From: an uncultured Pelagibacteraceae bacterium
GTDB taxonomy: Bacteria > Pseudomonadota > Alphaproteobacteria > Pelagibacterales > Pelagibacteraceae
Assembly: GCA_902537665.1 (NCBI GenBank)
Contig: CACBCE010000001.1
Coordinates: forward strand, 1 to 64,000
DNA length: 64,000 bases
Reading direction: 5' to 3'
Part shown: one piece after another, positions 26,967-35,052 of the stretch
Layout: the number at the start of each line of letters is the position of its first letter
Numbering within the stretch: the stretch's first letter is position 1
Position numbers and translations under genes: made by a program
The notes under the pieces: model-generated
Told to the model about the DNA's origin: nothing
What the model saw: only the letters and a program-made list of their open reading frames with translations
Database searches by the model: none

Positions 26967-28354
26967 TTTGACTTTTTATATTTCCTTATCATTTTTTTGA
27001 TATTATCAAAAGATGTTCCACCATAAGATTTTTTAGAATTAACAGAATTCTTTAAATCAAACACTTTTAGTACATCATTTGTTAATGTTGGTTCTATCTT
27101 TTTTAAGTCTTGTAAGGATAATTCATTCAGTTTTTTCTTTTTTTTTTCAGCTAAATTCACCAGCAAAGCTGTTTTTTGGTAAGCTTTTCGAAAAGACATT
27201 GAATTATTTTTAACAAGATAATCAGCTAAGTCTGTTGCAGTAATGTATCCAGAGTATGCTAATTCAAGCATTCTTTTTTTATTAGGACTTACATTTTTAA
27301 GTATTTCATTAAATATTTTTAAACTTTCAAAAAGTATATCATAAGATTTAAAAATGATTTCTTTATCATCTTGAAGGTCTTTGAAGTATGAAAGAGGCAA
27401 TCCTTTTAATATAGTAAACATTGAAAATAAATTACCGAAAGTAGTTCCTGATTTTCCTCTTAAGTATTCTAAAAGATCAGGATTTTTTTTTTGTGGCATT
27501 ATTGAGGAACCAGTTACTATTTTATCTGAAAGATTAATTAGATTGAAGCCATCAGAATTCCAGATAATCAATTCCTCAGCTATTCTTGATAAATGCAATG
27601 AACAAACAGAAACACTGTAAAGAAAATCCAAAACAAAATCTCTATCTGCTACAGTATCAATTGAATTATTTGTTGGCCTTTCAAAACCGAGTTTTTTTGT
27701 TGTATAATTTCTGTCAATATTAAATGAAGTTCCAGTTAATGCAGCAACACCTAATGGGTTTTCATTTAAACTGTTTAGATTACTCTTAAATCTGTCTTTG
27801 TCTCTTTTAAACATCTCCACGTATGCCATTAGATAATGTGCAAATGAAACTGCTTGTGCATTTTTCAAATGAGTAAAACCCGGCATAATAGTATCTACAT
27901 TTTTTTCAGCTAAATTAATTGAGCTGTTGATTATGTTATTTAACATAACGCTTATTTTATGATTTGCAGATTTAATCCAGATTTTAAAGTCGGTAATTAC
28001 TTGGTCATTTCTAGATCTGGCTGTGTGAACATATCCAGCTTCTTCACCGATTATTTCAAATAATCGTTTTTCAATATTTATATGAATGTCCTCATATTTT
28101 TTACTAAATTCAAATTTTTTATTAGATATTTCTTTTTCAATTTTATTTAGTCCATAAACTATTTTATTTTTTGTTCTAAAAGAAATAATTTTTTGTTTAA
28201 ACAACATTTCTACATGAACAATAGAACCATTTATGTCTTCTTTATAAAGTCTTTTATCTACATCAATAGAGCTACCTATTTTTTGTGAGAGATTAGACGA
28301 ATTATTTCTAATTCTTGTATTCCATATTGTCTGGTTGTTTTTATTTTTTACCAT
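26963..28354 (-). CDS. argH: Argininosuccinate lyase
   Basis: Final step of arginine synthesis, releasing fumarate. The 463-residue protein of the fumarase/aspartase superfamily has TARSRNDQV, MPGFTHLKNAQAVSFAHYLMAY and the signature GSSIMPQKKNPDLLEYLRG with the catalytic Ser. Length is normal. It is divergent from the TlpA-like gene with only 24 bases between starts, so its promoter must overlap coding sequence. Followed by lptM in ATGA overlap. Confidence 0.97.
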   Translation of the reverse strand: MVKNKNNQTIWNTRIRNNSSNLSQKIGSSIDVDKRLYKEDINGSIVHVEMLFKQKIISFRTKNKIVYGLNKIEKEISNKKFEFSKKYEDIHINIEKRLFEIIGEEAGYVHTARSRNDQVITDFKIWIKSANHKISVMLNNIINSSINLAEKNVDTIMPGFTHLKNAQAVSFAHYLMAYVEMFKRDKDRFKSNLNSLNENPLGVAALTGTSFNIDRNYTTKKLGFERPTNNSIDTVADRDFVLDFLYSVSVCSLHLSRIAEELIIWNSDGFNLINLSDKIVTGSSIMPQKKNPDLLEYLRGKSGTTFGNLFSMFTILKGLPLSYFKDLQDDKEIIFKSYDILFESLKIFNEILKNVSPNKKRMLELAYSGYITATDLADYLVKNNSMSFRKAYQKTALLVNLAEKKKKKLNELSLQDLKKIEPTLTNDVLKVFDLKNSVNSKKSYGGTSFDNIKKMIRKYKKSK

Positions 28355-28378
28355 GATAATTAATTATACCTTTTTAAA

Positions 28379-28888
28379 ATGAGATTATTAATAATATTTA
28401 TTTTAATGCTATCAAATTCTTTTGCTAGTGATGCTACTGGCATAAAAAATTTAGTCATAAATAAAGAGTTGAAAAATTACAGTGATATAACGTTTTTAGA
28501 CATCAAAAATAAAGAATTAAACTTAAATGATTATAAGGGAAATCTAGTTTTATTGAATTTTTGGGCAACCTGGTGTGCTCCATGCAAAGATGAAATGCCA
28601 TCTTTGGATTTATTAACTGAAAATCCTAATTTTGATAATCTTAAAATATTTCCTATAAACATTGGTAAGGATACTGATCGAAAATCTTTAACTTTCTTTG
28701 AAGATTTGAAAATAAAAAATTTAGAAATATATTTTGACTCCCCTAATACATTGGCTAAGAAATTCAAATTGAGAGGTCTTCCTACAACTATTTTTTTTAA
28801 TAAAGAAGGACAAGAGTTTGCAAGAATAATTGGATCAATCGACTTTATGGATGAAAAATTTATAAATTGGTTAAGTGATTATAATTAA
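28379..28888 (+). CDS. Exported TlpA/ResA-like thioredoxin-family protein
   Basis: Periplasmic thiol-disulfide oxidoreductase. The 169-residue protein starts with a signal peptide (MRLLIIFILMLSNSFASD), then a thioredoxin fold with the redox motif FWATWCAPCKDEMPSLD and the cis-Pro segment RGLPTTIFF. The TlpA/ResA family usually serves cytochrome c or cytochrome oxidase maturation; the exact partner is not shown here. Location divergent from argH is familiar in alphaproteobacteria. Its end overlaps the convergent HIG1 gene by 4 bases. Confidence 0.88.
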   Translation: MRLLIIFILMLSNSFASDATGIKNLVINKELKNYSDITFLDIKNKELNLNDYKGNLVLLNFWATWCAPCKDEMPSLDLLTENPNFDNLKIFPINIGKDTDRKSLTFFEDLKIKNLEIYFDSPNTLAKKFKLRGLPTTIFFNKEGQEFARIIGSIDFMDEKFINWLSDYN

Positions 28889-29088
28889 TTTTTAAAAAAA
28901 TATGCAAAAGCTACTAAGGCTATAATTGCAATAAATTGTAGCAAGACTCTTAATTGCATTAATTTATTAGAGTATTTTTTACTTGTTTCTCCACCTTTAA
29001 ATAAAGTTCCAATACCAAGAATTAAAACCAAACCAACTGCTACCAGCAAGATTATAGATAAAATTTTAACTAATATTCCAGAAATCAT
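28885..29088 (-). CDS. HIG1-domain twin-transmembrane protein
   Basis: I use the internal ATG at 29088 (67 aa) instead of the track start at 29163, because the shorter product MISGILVKILSIILLVAV... matches the usual size of alphaproteobacterial HIG1-domain proteins. It has two membrane helices joined by GTLFKGGETSKKYSNKLMQLRVLLQ, which carries the conserved G-G and N-x-L-M-x-x-R-V features. In mitochondria HIG1 proteins associate with respiratory supercomplexes; the bacterial role is less certain. The start is 49 bases from the divergent esterase gene. Confidence 0.78.
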   Translation of the reverse strand: MISGILVKILSIILLVAVGLVLILGIGTLFKGGETSKKYSNKLMQLRVLLQFIAIIALVAFAYFFKN

Positions 29089-29137
29089 AAAATTATAGTA
29101 GGCTGTTTTATAGATAAAAAAACATAAATCAATTACT

Positions 29138-29791
29138 ATGACATTTTGCCTTGATACAACCATTATAAAACCAGAAAAAGATGTGGAAATTGAAAACGCA
29201 GTTATTTTACTTCACGGGTATGGAGGCGATGGTAAAGATATAAGCATGCTTTCATTAAACTGGAAAAGGCACCTTGCAAATACAATTTTTCTCTGTCCAA
29301 ATGGTCACGAACCTTGTCCAATAAATCCATCTGGATATCAATGGTTTGATCTTACAAAAGATGATCCAAAGTATATCTTAGAGGAGTCAATTAAGGCTGA
29401 AAAAAAACTCAATCAATTCATAAATGAAATAAAGATTAAATATAATTTGGAAAATAATAAGATATGTTTGTCTGGTTTTAGCCAAGGATGTATGATGTCA
29501 ATTAACCTAGGACTTACATCTAAAAGCAAGTTTAGTTGTGTAGTAGGTTTTTCTGGTAAGATCATAAATCAAGAGAACCTCAAGCAAAGAAAGAAAACGC
29601 CAACAAGTATCTTATTAATTCATGGCGACTCGGATCAAGTTGTCTCACCTAACTATATGTTAGAGGCAAAAGATTTCTTTATTAGATCAAATATTGAAAT
29701 AGAGACCCATTTAATCAAAAATTGTGATCATCATATTCCAATAGAGGCCTCTAGTATAGCATTAAATTATATTTTAAAAAAATTTAAATGA
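29138..29791 (+). CDS. Phospholipase/carboxylesterase family alpha/beta hydrolase
   Basis: The 217-residue serine hydrolase has an oxyanion segment LLHGYGGDGKD, the nucleophile elbow LSGFSQGCMMS (GxSxG), the acid in HGDSDQVVSP and the base in CDHHIP. This is the Abhydrolase_2 family, which includes acyl-protein thioesterases and carboxylesterases of small esters. There is no signal peptide, so it acts in the cytoplasm. The physiological substrate cannot be told from sequence. Confidence 0.86.
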   Translation: MTFCLDTTIIKPEKDVEIENAVILLHGYGGDGKDISMLSLNWKRHLANTIFLCPNGHEPCPINPSGYQWFDLTKDDPKYILEESIKAEKKLNQFINEIKIKYNLENNKICLSGFSQGCMMSINLGLTSKSKFSCVVGFSGKIINQENLKQRKKTPTSILLIHGDSDQVVSPNYMLEAKDFFIRSNIEIETHLIKNCDHHIPIEASSIALNYILKKFK

Positions 29792-29836
29792 ATGCTAAAT
29801 ATTGAATTCATTTTTTATTTAAGTTAAAATTAAATT

Positions 29837-30406
29837 GTGAATAATTTTATTGAACAAGATGTGTCATTAGAAAAATGCCCTGCGTTGGTTTTAAACGCAG
29901 ATTATAGACCTTTAAGCTATTACCCTTTATCATTATGGTCTTGGCAAGATACAGTAAAGTCAGTTTTTTTAGATAGAGTAATTATAGTTAGTAGTTATGA
30001 TAGAATTGTTAGAAGTCCATCCTTTAAAATGCAGCTTCCAAGCGTTATTGCTCTCAAAGATTATATAGTCCCACAATCTCAACCAAGTTTTACAAGATTT
30101 AATGTCTTTCTAAGAGATAAATTTTCCTGTCAATATTGCGGAAGTGGGGAGGAATTAACTTTTGACCATCTTTTACCAAGATCAAAAGGTGGAGAAACAC
30201 ACTGGGATAATGTTGTAACAGCATGTTCTGCATGTAATGTTAAAAAAGGTGGAAAATTATTAAAATCTTCGGGAATGAAACTTAATCAGTATCCTTATCA
30301 ACCGTCTACAGAGGACTTACATAGAAATGGTAAGAATTTTCCCCCAAATTATTTACACAAAAGTTGGATGGACTATTTATATTGGGATGTTGAGCTGGAA
30401 GCTTAA
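29837..30406 (+). CDS. HNH endonuclease-domain protein
   Basis: The 189-residue protein starts at GTG 29837. The N-terminal region (ALVLNADYRPLSYYPLSLWSW) is followed by an HNH fold with CQYCG, the catalytic His in LTFDHLLPRSKGG, NVVTACSACN and the second Cys pair. This is a conserved stand-alone HNH family of alphaproteobacteria and other groups with unknown cellular role; I see no intron, mobile element or restriction partner nearby. Its stop is 2 bases from the convergent coq7 stop. Confidence 0.85.
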   Translation: MNNFIEQDVSLEKCPALVLNADYRPLSYYPLSLWSWQDTVKSVFLDRVIIVSSYDRIVRSPSFKMQLPSVIALKDYIVPQSQPSFTRFNVFLRDKFSCQYCGSGEELTFDHLLPRSKGGETHWDNVVTACSACNVKKGGKLLKSSGMKLNQYPYQPSTEDLHRNGKNFPPNYLHKSWMDYLYWDVELEA

Positions 30407-30408
30407 AT

Positions 30409-30939
30409 TCAAATTTTTTCAGAAATATTTATTGCTAATTTAGATCCGGTTTTAATAATTCTATCCATTATAAAGTAAAAACCTTTTTTTGTTGCACCCT
30501 CCTTATAAGCAATGTCCTTATGATCTAATTCATCTTGTCTAAATTTTGTAATTTTCTTCTTTAATTCTTCTTCTTCAGGACCTAGCTGATTAATTTGATC
30601 TAAATAATGTTTATCAATAACTTCTTCAACAGATGCGGTACACAGCATTGCGGCTTTTTTACCTAATAAAGTAGAGCCAAATCCTAATCCAACTCCTAAT
30701 AAATCCCATAAAGGTAAAAATTTTGTTGGTTCAATGTTTCTTTTTTTTATTTCGTTTTCAAAAAATTGACAATGTTCAATCTCATGCTCTTTCATATCTT
30801 CAATTTTTTTTTTTAGATCATCATTTTTAACAATAGTATTTAAAGCTAATAATTGACCCTCATATATTTTCACAGCACCTCTCTCACCAGCATGGTCAAC
30901 TCTAATAAACTCCTGCACCCTTTTATTTGTATTTTTCAT
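30409..30939 (-). CDS. coq7: Coq7-type 2-polyprenyl-3-methyl-6-methoxybenzoquinol hydroxylase
   Basis: Di-iron monooxygenase for the last ring hydroxylation of ubiquinone synthesis. The 176-residue protein has the carboxylate/His ligands in RVDHAGERGAVKIYEGQ, MKEHEIEHCQFFE, ASVEEVIDKHY and RQDELDHKD. It is the oxygen-dependent Coq7 type rather than UbiF. It starts 17 bases inside the upstream dsbB gene, so translation is likely coupled. Works with ubiE and ubiB found elsewhere in the window. Confidence 0.94.
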   Translation of the reverse strand: MKNTNKRVQEFIRVDHAGERGAVKIYEGQLLALNTIVKNDDLKKKIEDMKEHEIEHCQFFENEIKKRNIEPTKFLPLWDLLGVGLGFGSTLLGKKAAMLCTASVEEVIDKHYLDQINQLGPEEEELKKKITKFRQDELDHKDIAYKEGATKKGFYFIMDRIIKTGSKLAINISEKI

Positions 30940-31408
30940 ATTTATTAAAGATTTTTAAAAGTGTTATAATAATCAATAAACTAATAACAATATTAATACT
31001 TGTGAGTGATAATCCAAAAATCCTAAATGTCACATCCCTGCAGCTTATTGTTTTCTCACTTAATTGTTTAAGCAAATCTTCTTTGGCGATACTTTCAGTT
31101 AAACTCTTTACTCCACAAACAGATGACTCCTGAAAAAACCCCTGTTCAATTCCAAAATGGTAGAATGAAATTGCAAAGGAGAATGCAAAAGTAAGAATTA
31201 ATAATAAAACAAAGAATTTTTGATTTTTTTTAATTAAAAATACCGATATTATTATCATGATACTTAATCCATAAGGAATTCTCTCTATCAAACATAAATT
31301 ACAAGGCTGATGTCCAAGAACGTATTCTATAAAAAAAGCAGAAATTAAAGCAATAAGGCTAAATAAAAGAATTATCTTTAAATAAAATTCAGCTTTTAAA
31401 TTAAACAT
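30923..31408 (-). CDS. dsbB: DsbB-family disulfide bond formation membrane protein
   Basis: Quinone-linked oxidase that reoxidises periplasmic DsbA. The 161-residue protein has four predicted membrane helices, the first redox pair in GHQPCNLCLIERIPYG and a second periplasmic Cys pair (SVCGVKSLTES and KTISCRDV). This matches the alphaproteobacterial DsbB-like family. It sits between the DedA gene (8-base overlap) and coq7 (17-base overlap). No dsbA is present in this window. Confidence 0.88.
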   Translation of the reverse strand: MFNLKAEFYLKIILLFSLIALISAFFIEYVLGHQPCNLCLIERIPYGLSIMIIISVFLIKKNQKFFVLLLILTFAFSFAISFYHFGIEQGFFQESSVCGVKSLTESIAKEDLLKQLSEKTISCRDVTFRIFGLSLTSINIVISLLIIITLLKIFNKYEKYK

Positions 31409-32006
31409 TAGATTTAAAAATTAGATAAACTACTAATCCAACAATAACAATTAATATTCCAATTATCGTAAACCATTTTGACCCATGTTTATCCATAAAT
31501 TCATTAAATAGATCTCCAAACTTATAAGAGAGATATGACACTAAAAAAAATCTTAATCCTCTAGAAATTAAGCTTATTAAAACAAAAATTAAAAAGTTAA
31601 AACCTATGAGACCACTCGCAATCGTAAAAACTTTATAAGGAAGAGGTGTAAAACCTGCTAAAAAAAGTATTCCTAGCCAAGCATAAAAACCGTCATTTCT
31701 AATTAAGCTTTCTTTAATATTATTTAGTTTATTCTCATAACCATAAAAATTCATGATTTGAGCTCCAAACTCAAAAAAGAATGCTCCAATTATATAACCG
31801 AGCATGCCACCTAAAACTGAAAATATTGTTGTTATTAGAAAAATTTTTTTAAAATCAGTTTTTTTGGAGATTACCATTGGAATAACCATAACGTCAGGAG
31901 GAATAGGAAAAAATGAACTTTCAACAAATGACACAATCGCTAAATAATATTTAGAACTTTTGTGACCTGCTAAATCTAAACATTTTTTGTAAAGATTTTT
32001 AAACAT
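31401..32006 (-). CDS. DedA/YqaA-family membrane protein
   Basis: The 201-residue polytopic protein contains the conserved VESSFFPIPPDVMVIPM segment (acidic residue before a P-rich re-entrant loop) and GFTPLPYKVFTIASG, typical of the SNARE-associated/VTT DedA superfamily, YqaA branch. Members are implicated in lipid (undecaprenyl phosphate or phospholipid) translocation and membrane homeostasis. It is first in DedA-dsbB-coq7 and divergent from tRNA-Leu. Confidence 0.82.
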   Translation of the reverse strand: MFKNLYKKCLDLAGHKSSKYYLAIVSFVESSFFPIPPDVMVIPMVISKKTDFKKIFLITTIFSVLGGMLGYIIGAFFFEFGAQIMNFYGYENKLNNIKESLIRNDGFYAWLGILFLAGFTPLPYKVFTIASGLIGFNFLIFVLISLISRGLRFFLVSYLSYKFGDLFNEFMDKHGSKWFTIIGILIVIVGLVVYLIFKSNV

Positions 32007-32064
32007 TTTTTGGTTTTAATATAATTTTAGTTCTTATACTATTTAATATATTATTTAACAATCG

Positions 32065-32149
32065 GGGCGAATGGCGGAACTGGTAGACGCGCACGACTCA
32101 AAATCGTGTTTCGCAAGAAGTGAGAGTTCGATTCTCTCTTCGCCCACCA
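32065..32149 (+). tRNA. tRNA-Leu (anticodon CAA)
   Basis: The 85-base gene folds cleanly: acceptor GGGCGAA / TTCGCCC, D arm beginning TGGCGGAACTGGTAGACGC, anticodon stem CACGA / TCGTG around loop CTCAAAA (anticodon CAA, codon UUG), a long variable arm (class II, as for Leu), and T arm GAGAG-TTCGATT-CTCTC. A73 and CCA are encoded in the DNA. A TATACT at 32035-32040 is a possible -10 element. The acyl-CoA synthetase ATG begins only 4 bases after the encoded CCA. Confidence 0.97.
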
Positions 32150-32153
32150 AATT

Positions 32154-33854
32154 ATGCAATTAAATAGAATAAATAGTTTAGTAGAACTTTTTTTTACAAA
32201 GTATAAAGAAATAAACTCAGTTACTGATAAGCCATTTTTAAAATGGTTAAAAGAAAACAAAAATGATTTTTTGACTTGGGAGCAAGTTTCAACAAAAATC
32301 CAAATTTTATCTGAGTACTTAAAAGCAAATTTAGCTGATGGAGACCGATGTATCCTATTATCTGAAAATCGACCTGAGTGGCTTATTTCTGACATATCAA
32401 TTATGAACGCAGGTGGGATTACGGTGCCTTTATTTACAACCTATTCAGAGAAAGATTATGAATACATCATTAATGATTGTAAGCCAAAAATTTGTATCGT
32501 CTCCAATGAAACCCAATTAAACAAAATACAAAAATTTATCTCGGATGAAATAAAAGTTTTATCTATTGAAAACATAAATGAAAGAGTCGAGAATATAGAA
32601 AATATATTCGACGAGTACTCAAAAAAAAAGAGATCAGGCACTGATTTAATTTTTAATCAAAACCTTGAAAGGAAAGACCTTGCTTGTATAATTTATACAT
32701 CTGGAACAACTGGCAATCCTAAAGGAGTAATGCTCAGTCATGGAGGAATTCTATCAAATTGTGAGGGAGCTCAAGAAATATTAAATAAATTAGTTCAAAA
32801 TAGTCAACCTACTTTTTTAACATGGTTACCATTATCTCATTCTTATGAGCACGCAGTTCAATTTGTTCAAATCTCGCTTGGTGCAAAAATTTATTATGCT
32901 GAAAGTCTAGAGAAGTTATTATCAAACATGTCTATCGCAAAACCCACCATTATGACAGCAGTGCCAAGATTTTATCAAAATTTGTACAGTAAAATTTCAA
33001 TGAACTTTTCAAAACAAAAAGGTTTCAAGAAAAAACTGATAGCATCCACTATCTCAATTGGAACTAAAAAACTGAATAGTGAGAATTTAACATTAAAAGA
33101 AAAATTAATTAATTTTCTTTGTGAAAAACTGGTAAGAAAAAAGATTAAAAATCAATTTGGTGGCGAACTAAAGGCCTTTGTATCTGGGGGTGGCGCTTTG
33201 GAGCAAAAAATTGGAGAATTTTTAAATGCTATAGGATTGCCAACTCTCCAAGGCTACGGTCTTACTGAAGCTTCACCTGTGGTAAGTTGTAATATTCCAG
33301 GAAAAATCAAAATTGACACAGTGGGGCCTCCTTTTAAAACAAACCAAGTAAATATAGCTGAAGATGGTGAAATTTTAGTCAAAGGTGAAAATGTAATGCT
33401 TGGTTATTGGAACATGGTAAAAGAGACAGATGATGTCATAAAAAATGGCTGGTTGCATACTGGTGATATTGGAGAGATTACAGAAGACGGAAATTTAAAG
33501 ATTACTGATAGAAAGAAAGAAATCATTGTTAGTCTTGGAGGAGATAACATTTCACCATCTAAAATTGAAAATTTATTGTGTTTAAATGAAAAAATTAAAC
33601 AAAGTTTTGTTTATGGAGATAAAAAAACTTATTTAGTTGCATTAATTGTTTCTGAAAGTAATGAAAATAGAAAAGATATTGAAATTTATTTAGAAAACTT
33701 AAATAAAACTTTATCTTTGGTTGAAAAAGTTAAAAAATTTAAATTAATTGAAGAAGAATTTACAATTGACAATGGTATGTTAACACCAACATTAAAATTA
33801 AAAAGAAAAAAAATCTTGGACAATTATAAAGATGATTTGGAAAAACTTTATTAA
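32154..33854 (+). CDS. Long-chain acyl-CoA synthetase (AMP-binding enzyme)
   Basis: Activates fatty acids to acyl-CoA via an acyl-adenylate. The 566-residue ANL-superfamily enzyme has the P-loop-like IIYTSGTTGNPKGVMLSHGG, YGLTEASPVVS, LHTGDIGEITEDGNLKITDRKKE and a C-terminal domain with a terminal catalytic-type Lys region. It resembles the FAA1/FadD15 long-chain group more than short acyl-CoA synthetases. The ATG is 4 bases after tRNA-Leu, so there is no room for a ribosome site outside the tRNA. Its mRNA is probably released by tRNA 3' processing and is nearly leaderless. Confidence 0.9.
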   Translation: MQLNRINSLVELFFTKYKEINSVTDKPFLKWLKENKNDFLTWEQVSTKIQILSEYLKANLADGDRCILLSENRPEWLISDISIMNAGGITVPLFTTYSEKDYEYIINDCKPKICIVSNETQLNKIQKFISDEIKVLSIENINERVENIENIFDEYSKKKRSGTDLIFNQNLERKDLACIIYTSGTTGNPKGVMLSHGGILSNCEGAQEILNKLVQNSQPTFLTWLPLSHSYEHAVQFVQISLGAKIYYAESLEKLLSNMSIAKPTIMTAVPRFYQNLYSKISMNFSKQKGFKKKLIASTISIGTKKLNSENLTLKEKLINFLCEKLVRKKIKNQFGGELKAFVSGGGALEQKIGEFLNAIGLPTLQGYGLTEASPVVSCNIPGKIKIDTVGPPFKTNQVNIAEDGEILVKGENVMLGYWNMVKETDDVIKNGWLHTGDIGEITEDGNLKITDRKKEIIVSLGGDNISPSKIENLLCLNEKIKQSFVYGDKKTYLVALIVSESNENRKDIEIYLENLNKTLSLVEKVKKFKLIEEEFTIDNGMLTPTLKLKRKKILDNYKDDLEKLY

Positions 33855-33877
33855 ATTAATAAATTGTTTGATTAGAA

Positions 33878-33900
33878 AGCGCATAAACGCTAACTTTTTT
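33878..33900 (+). terminator. Weak terminator after acyl-CoA synthetase
   Basis: A short GC stem AGCG-CATAAA-CGCT followed by TAACTTTTTTG lies 24 bases after the stop. The stem is only 4 bp, so this is a tentative factor-independent terminator. The next gene on the strand has its own promoter-like sequence and hairpin leader, so some boundary is expected here. Confidence 0.35.
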
Positions 33901-33971
33901 GCACTTTAGATTGTAAAAAAATTTTTATTTTAAATTTTATTTTTTTTTAAATTAAAACTTTAATTAAAGAA

Positions 33972-34034
33972 TTGACATAACGTATATAAAAAAATAAAAA
34001 TAAGTTAATTACGAATCATTTTGATTCGTTTAAC
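33972..34034 (+). promoter_or_regulatory. Promoter-like element and hairpin leader of the small basic peptide gene
   Basis: A consensus TTGACA lies at 33972-33977 and a GTATATAAA stretch just downstream; the best -10 hexamer is unclear in the A-rich run. At 34004-34034 there is an inverted repeat: ACGAATCA / TGATTCGT (8 bp, loop TTT), extended by GTTAA / TTAAC with a two-base bulge. It lies 19 bases before the ATG, in the expected 5' UTR. It could be a protective 5' mRNA hairpin or a palindromic operator. Confidence 0.6.
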
Positions 34035-34053
34035 TAAAAAAAGGGAGCTAAAG

Positions 34054-34131
34054 ATGCCTAAGAGAAGAAAAAAAGCAAAGAAGGCTAAGAAAAAAGCTAA
34101 GAAAAAAGCTAAAAAAAGAAGAAGAAGATAA
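34054..34131 (+). CDS. 25-residue Lys/Arg-rich peptide, histone-H1-tail-like
   Basis: Much too short for the ORF track, but strongly supported. There is a clear Shine-Dalgarno GGGAG 6 bases before ATG (rare in this window), a promoter-like element and hairpin upstream, and a strong terminator 20 bases downstream. The product starts MPKRRKKAKKAKKKAKKK and ends in four Arg; 13 Lys and 6 Arg of 25 residues, the rest mostly Ala. DNA shows three near-copies of the 12-mer GCTAAGAAAAAA (34084-34119). Likely binds nucleic acid (DNA, rRNA or RNA), by charge alone. I do not know a named family; function is not assigned. Confidence 0.75.
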   Translation: MPKRRKKAKKAKKKAKKKAKKRRRR

Positions 34132-34149
34132 TAACTTAGTATTCTTTAT

Positions 34150-34193
34150 AAAAAACGCTTCTCATAACTTTTTGTGTGAGAGGCGTTTTTTTT
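34150..34193. terminator. Bidirectional terminator between basic peptide and carD
   Basis: A 13-bp stem AACGCTTCTCATA / TGTGAGAGGCGTT with two G-T wobbles encloses an 8-base loop, flanked by six A on the left and eight T on the right. It is a good factor-independent terminator for the plus-strand basic peptide gene and, read in reverse, for the minus-strand carD operon whose stop codon is at 34192-34194. Confidence 0.88.
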
Positions 34194-35052
34194 ATTCTTC
34201 AACTTGCTCGTCTTCATCTGGAATTGATTCTTCTACAGGTAAATCGTTATTATTTGAAGTTTTTGGAGTTTTATTTTCCTCCTTAATTTCTTTATTTACA
34301 TTTCTTTTTAAAGCTTTGTCCAATTTTTTTTGTGTATCATCTTTTGATAAATTCAAAACAATTTGAAACTCTGTGATAATTCTTTCATAAGCTTTTTCAA
34401 AAAGTTGTCTTTCACTATAAGACTGATCAATCATTATATCATCACCTTTATTTAAATCTCTTACAACTTCAGCAAGTTCATAGATTTTACCAGATGAAAT
34501 TTTTGCTTCATATTCCTGTGCTCTCCTACTCCACATAGATCTTTTTATTTTAGGTTTGCTTTTTAGAATAGATATACTTTTATTAACTTGATTAATTGTA
34601 GATAATGGACGTAAATGAGATTGTTTGTTAACAGGTACCATCCCATTTGCTTTATCTTTTTCAAATTTTATGATGTATGTTTCTACATCAATCCCACCTA
34701 TATTAATTTTTTTGAATTCAGTAATTTGTCCTACCCCATGTTTAGGATATACAATGTAGTCTTTTATTTTGTATTCTCTTTTTTCTGTGCTTTGCTTTTT
34801 AACTTTTTTAATTTCAGGTTTTAATTCGTTATTTTTAGGAATTCTTAAATTTTCTGTCTTAGTTTCAATTTTTTTTTCACTTTTTTTTATTAATTTTTTT
34901 GAAGATTTTAAGATTACTTTTGGGTGTTTTTTATTTTTTTTAGTTTTTTTAATTTTTGGCTTTTTGGCTTTTATTACTTTTTTTATTTTTTTTGTTTTGG
35001 ATTTTGTTTTAAAGGTTTTCTTTAAAATATTTTTCAAACTTATTTTGCTCAT
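34192..35052 (-). CDS. carD: CarD/CdnL-family transcription regulator with polybasic N-terminal tail
   Basis: RNA-polymerase-binding regulator that stabilises open promoter complexes, notably at rRNA promoters. The CarD/TRCF-type interaction domain starts near residue 93 ([20 protein letters not shown]), followed by the helical C-terminal domain ([17 protein letters not shown]). The first 90 residues are an unusual Lys-rich extension: 28 of the first 60 residues are Lys, resembling a histone H1 tail. A short acidic C-terminus (PDEDEQVEE) follows. I use ATG 35052 (286 aa); ATG 35067 is an alternative, and the GTG at 35094 is less likely. The start lies about 44 bases inside the ferredoxin gene. 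Confidence 0.85.
   Translation of the reverse strand: MSKISLKNILKKTFKTKSKTKKIKKVIKAKKPKIKKTKKNKKHPKVILKSSKKLIKKSEKKIETKTENLRIPKNNELKPEIKKVKKQSTEKREYKIKDYIVYPKHGVGQITEFKKINIGGIDVETYIIKFEKDKANGMVPVNKQSHLRPLSTINQVNKSISILKSKPKIKRSMWSRRAQEYEAKISSGKIYELAEVVRDLNKGDDIMIDQSYSERQLFEKAYERIITEFQIVLNLSKDDTQKKLDKALKRNVNKEIKEENKTPKTSNNNDLPVEESIPDEDEQVEE

Noticed and set aside
29837-30406. HNH protein as homing endonuclease or restriction enzyme
   Set aside because: No intron, intein, methyltransferase partner or mobile context; it is a conserved stand-alone HNH family.
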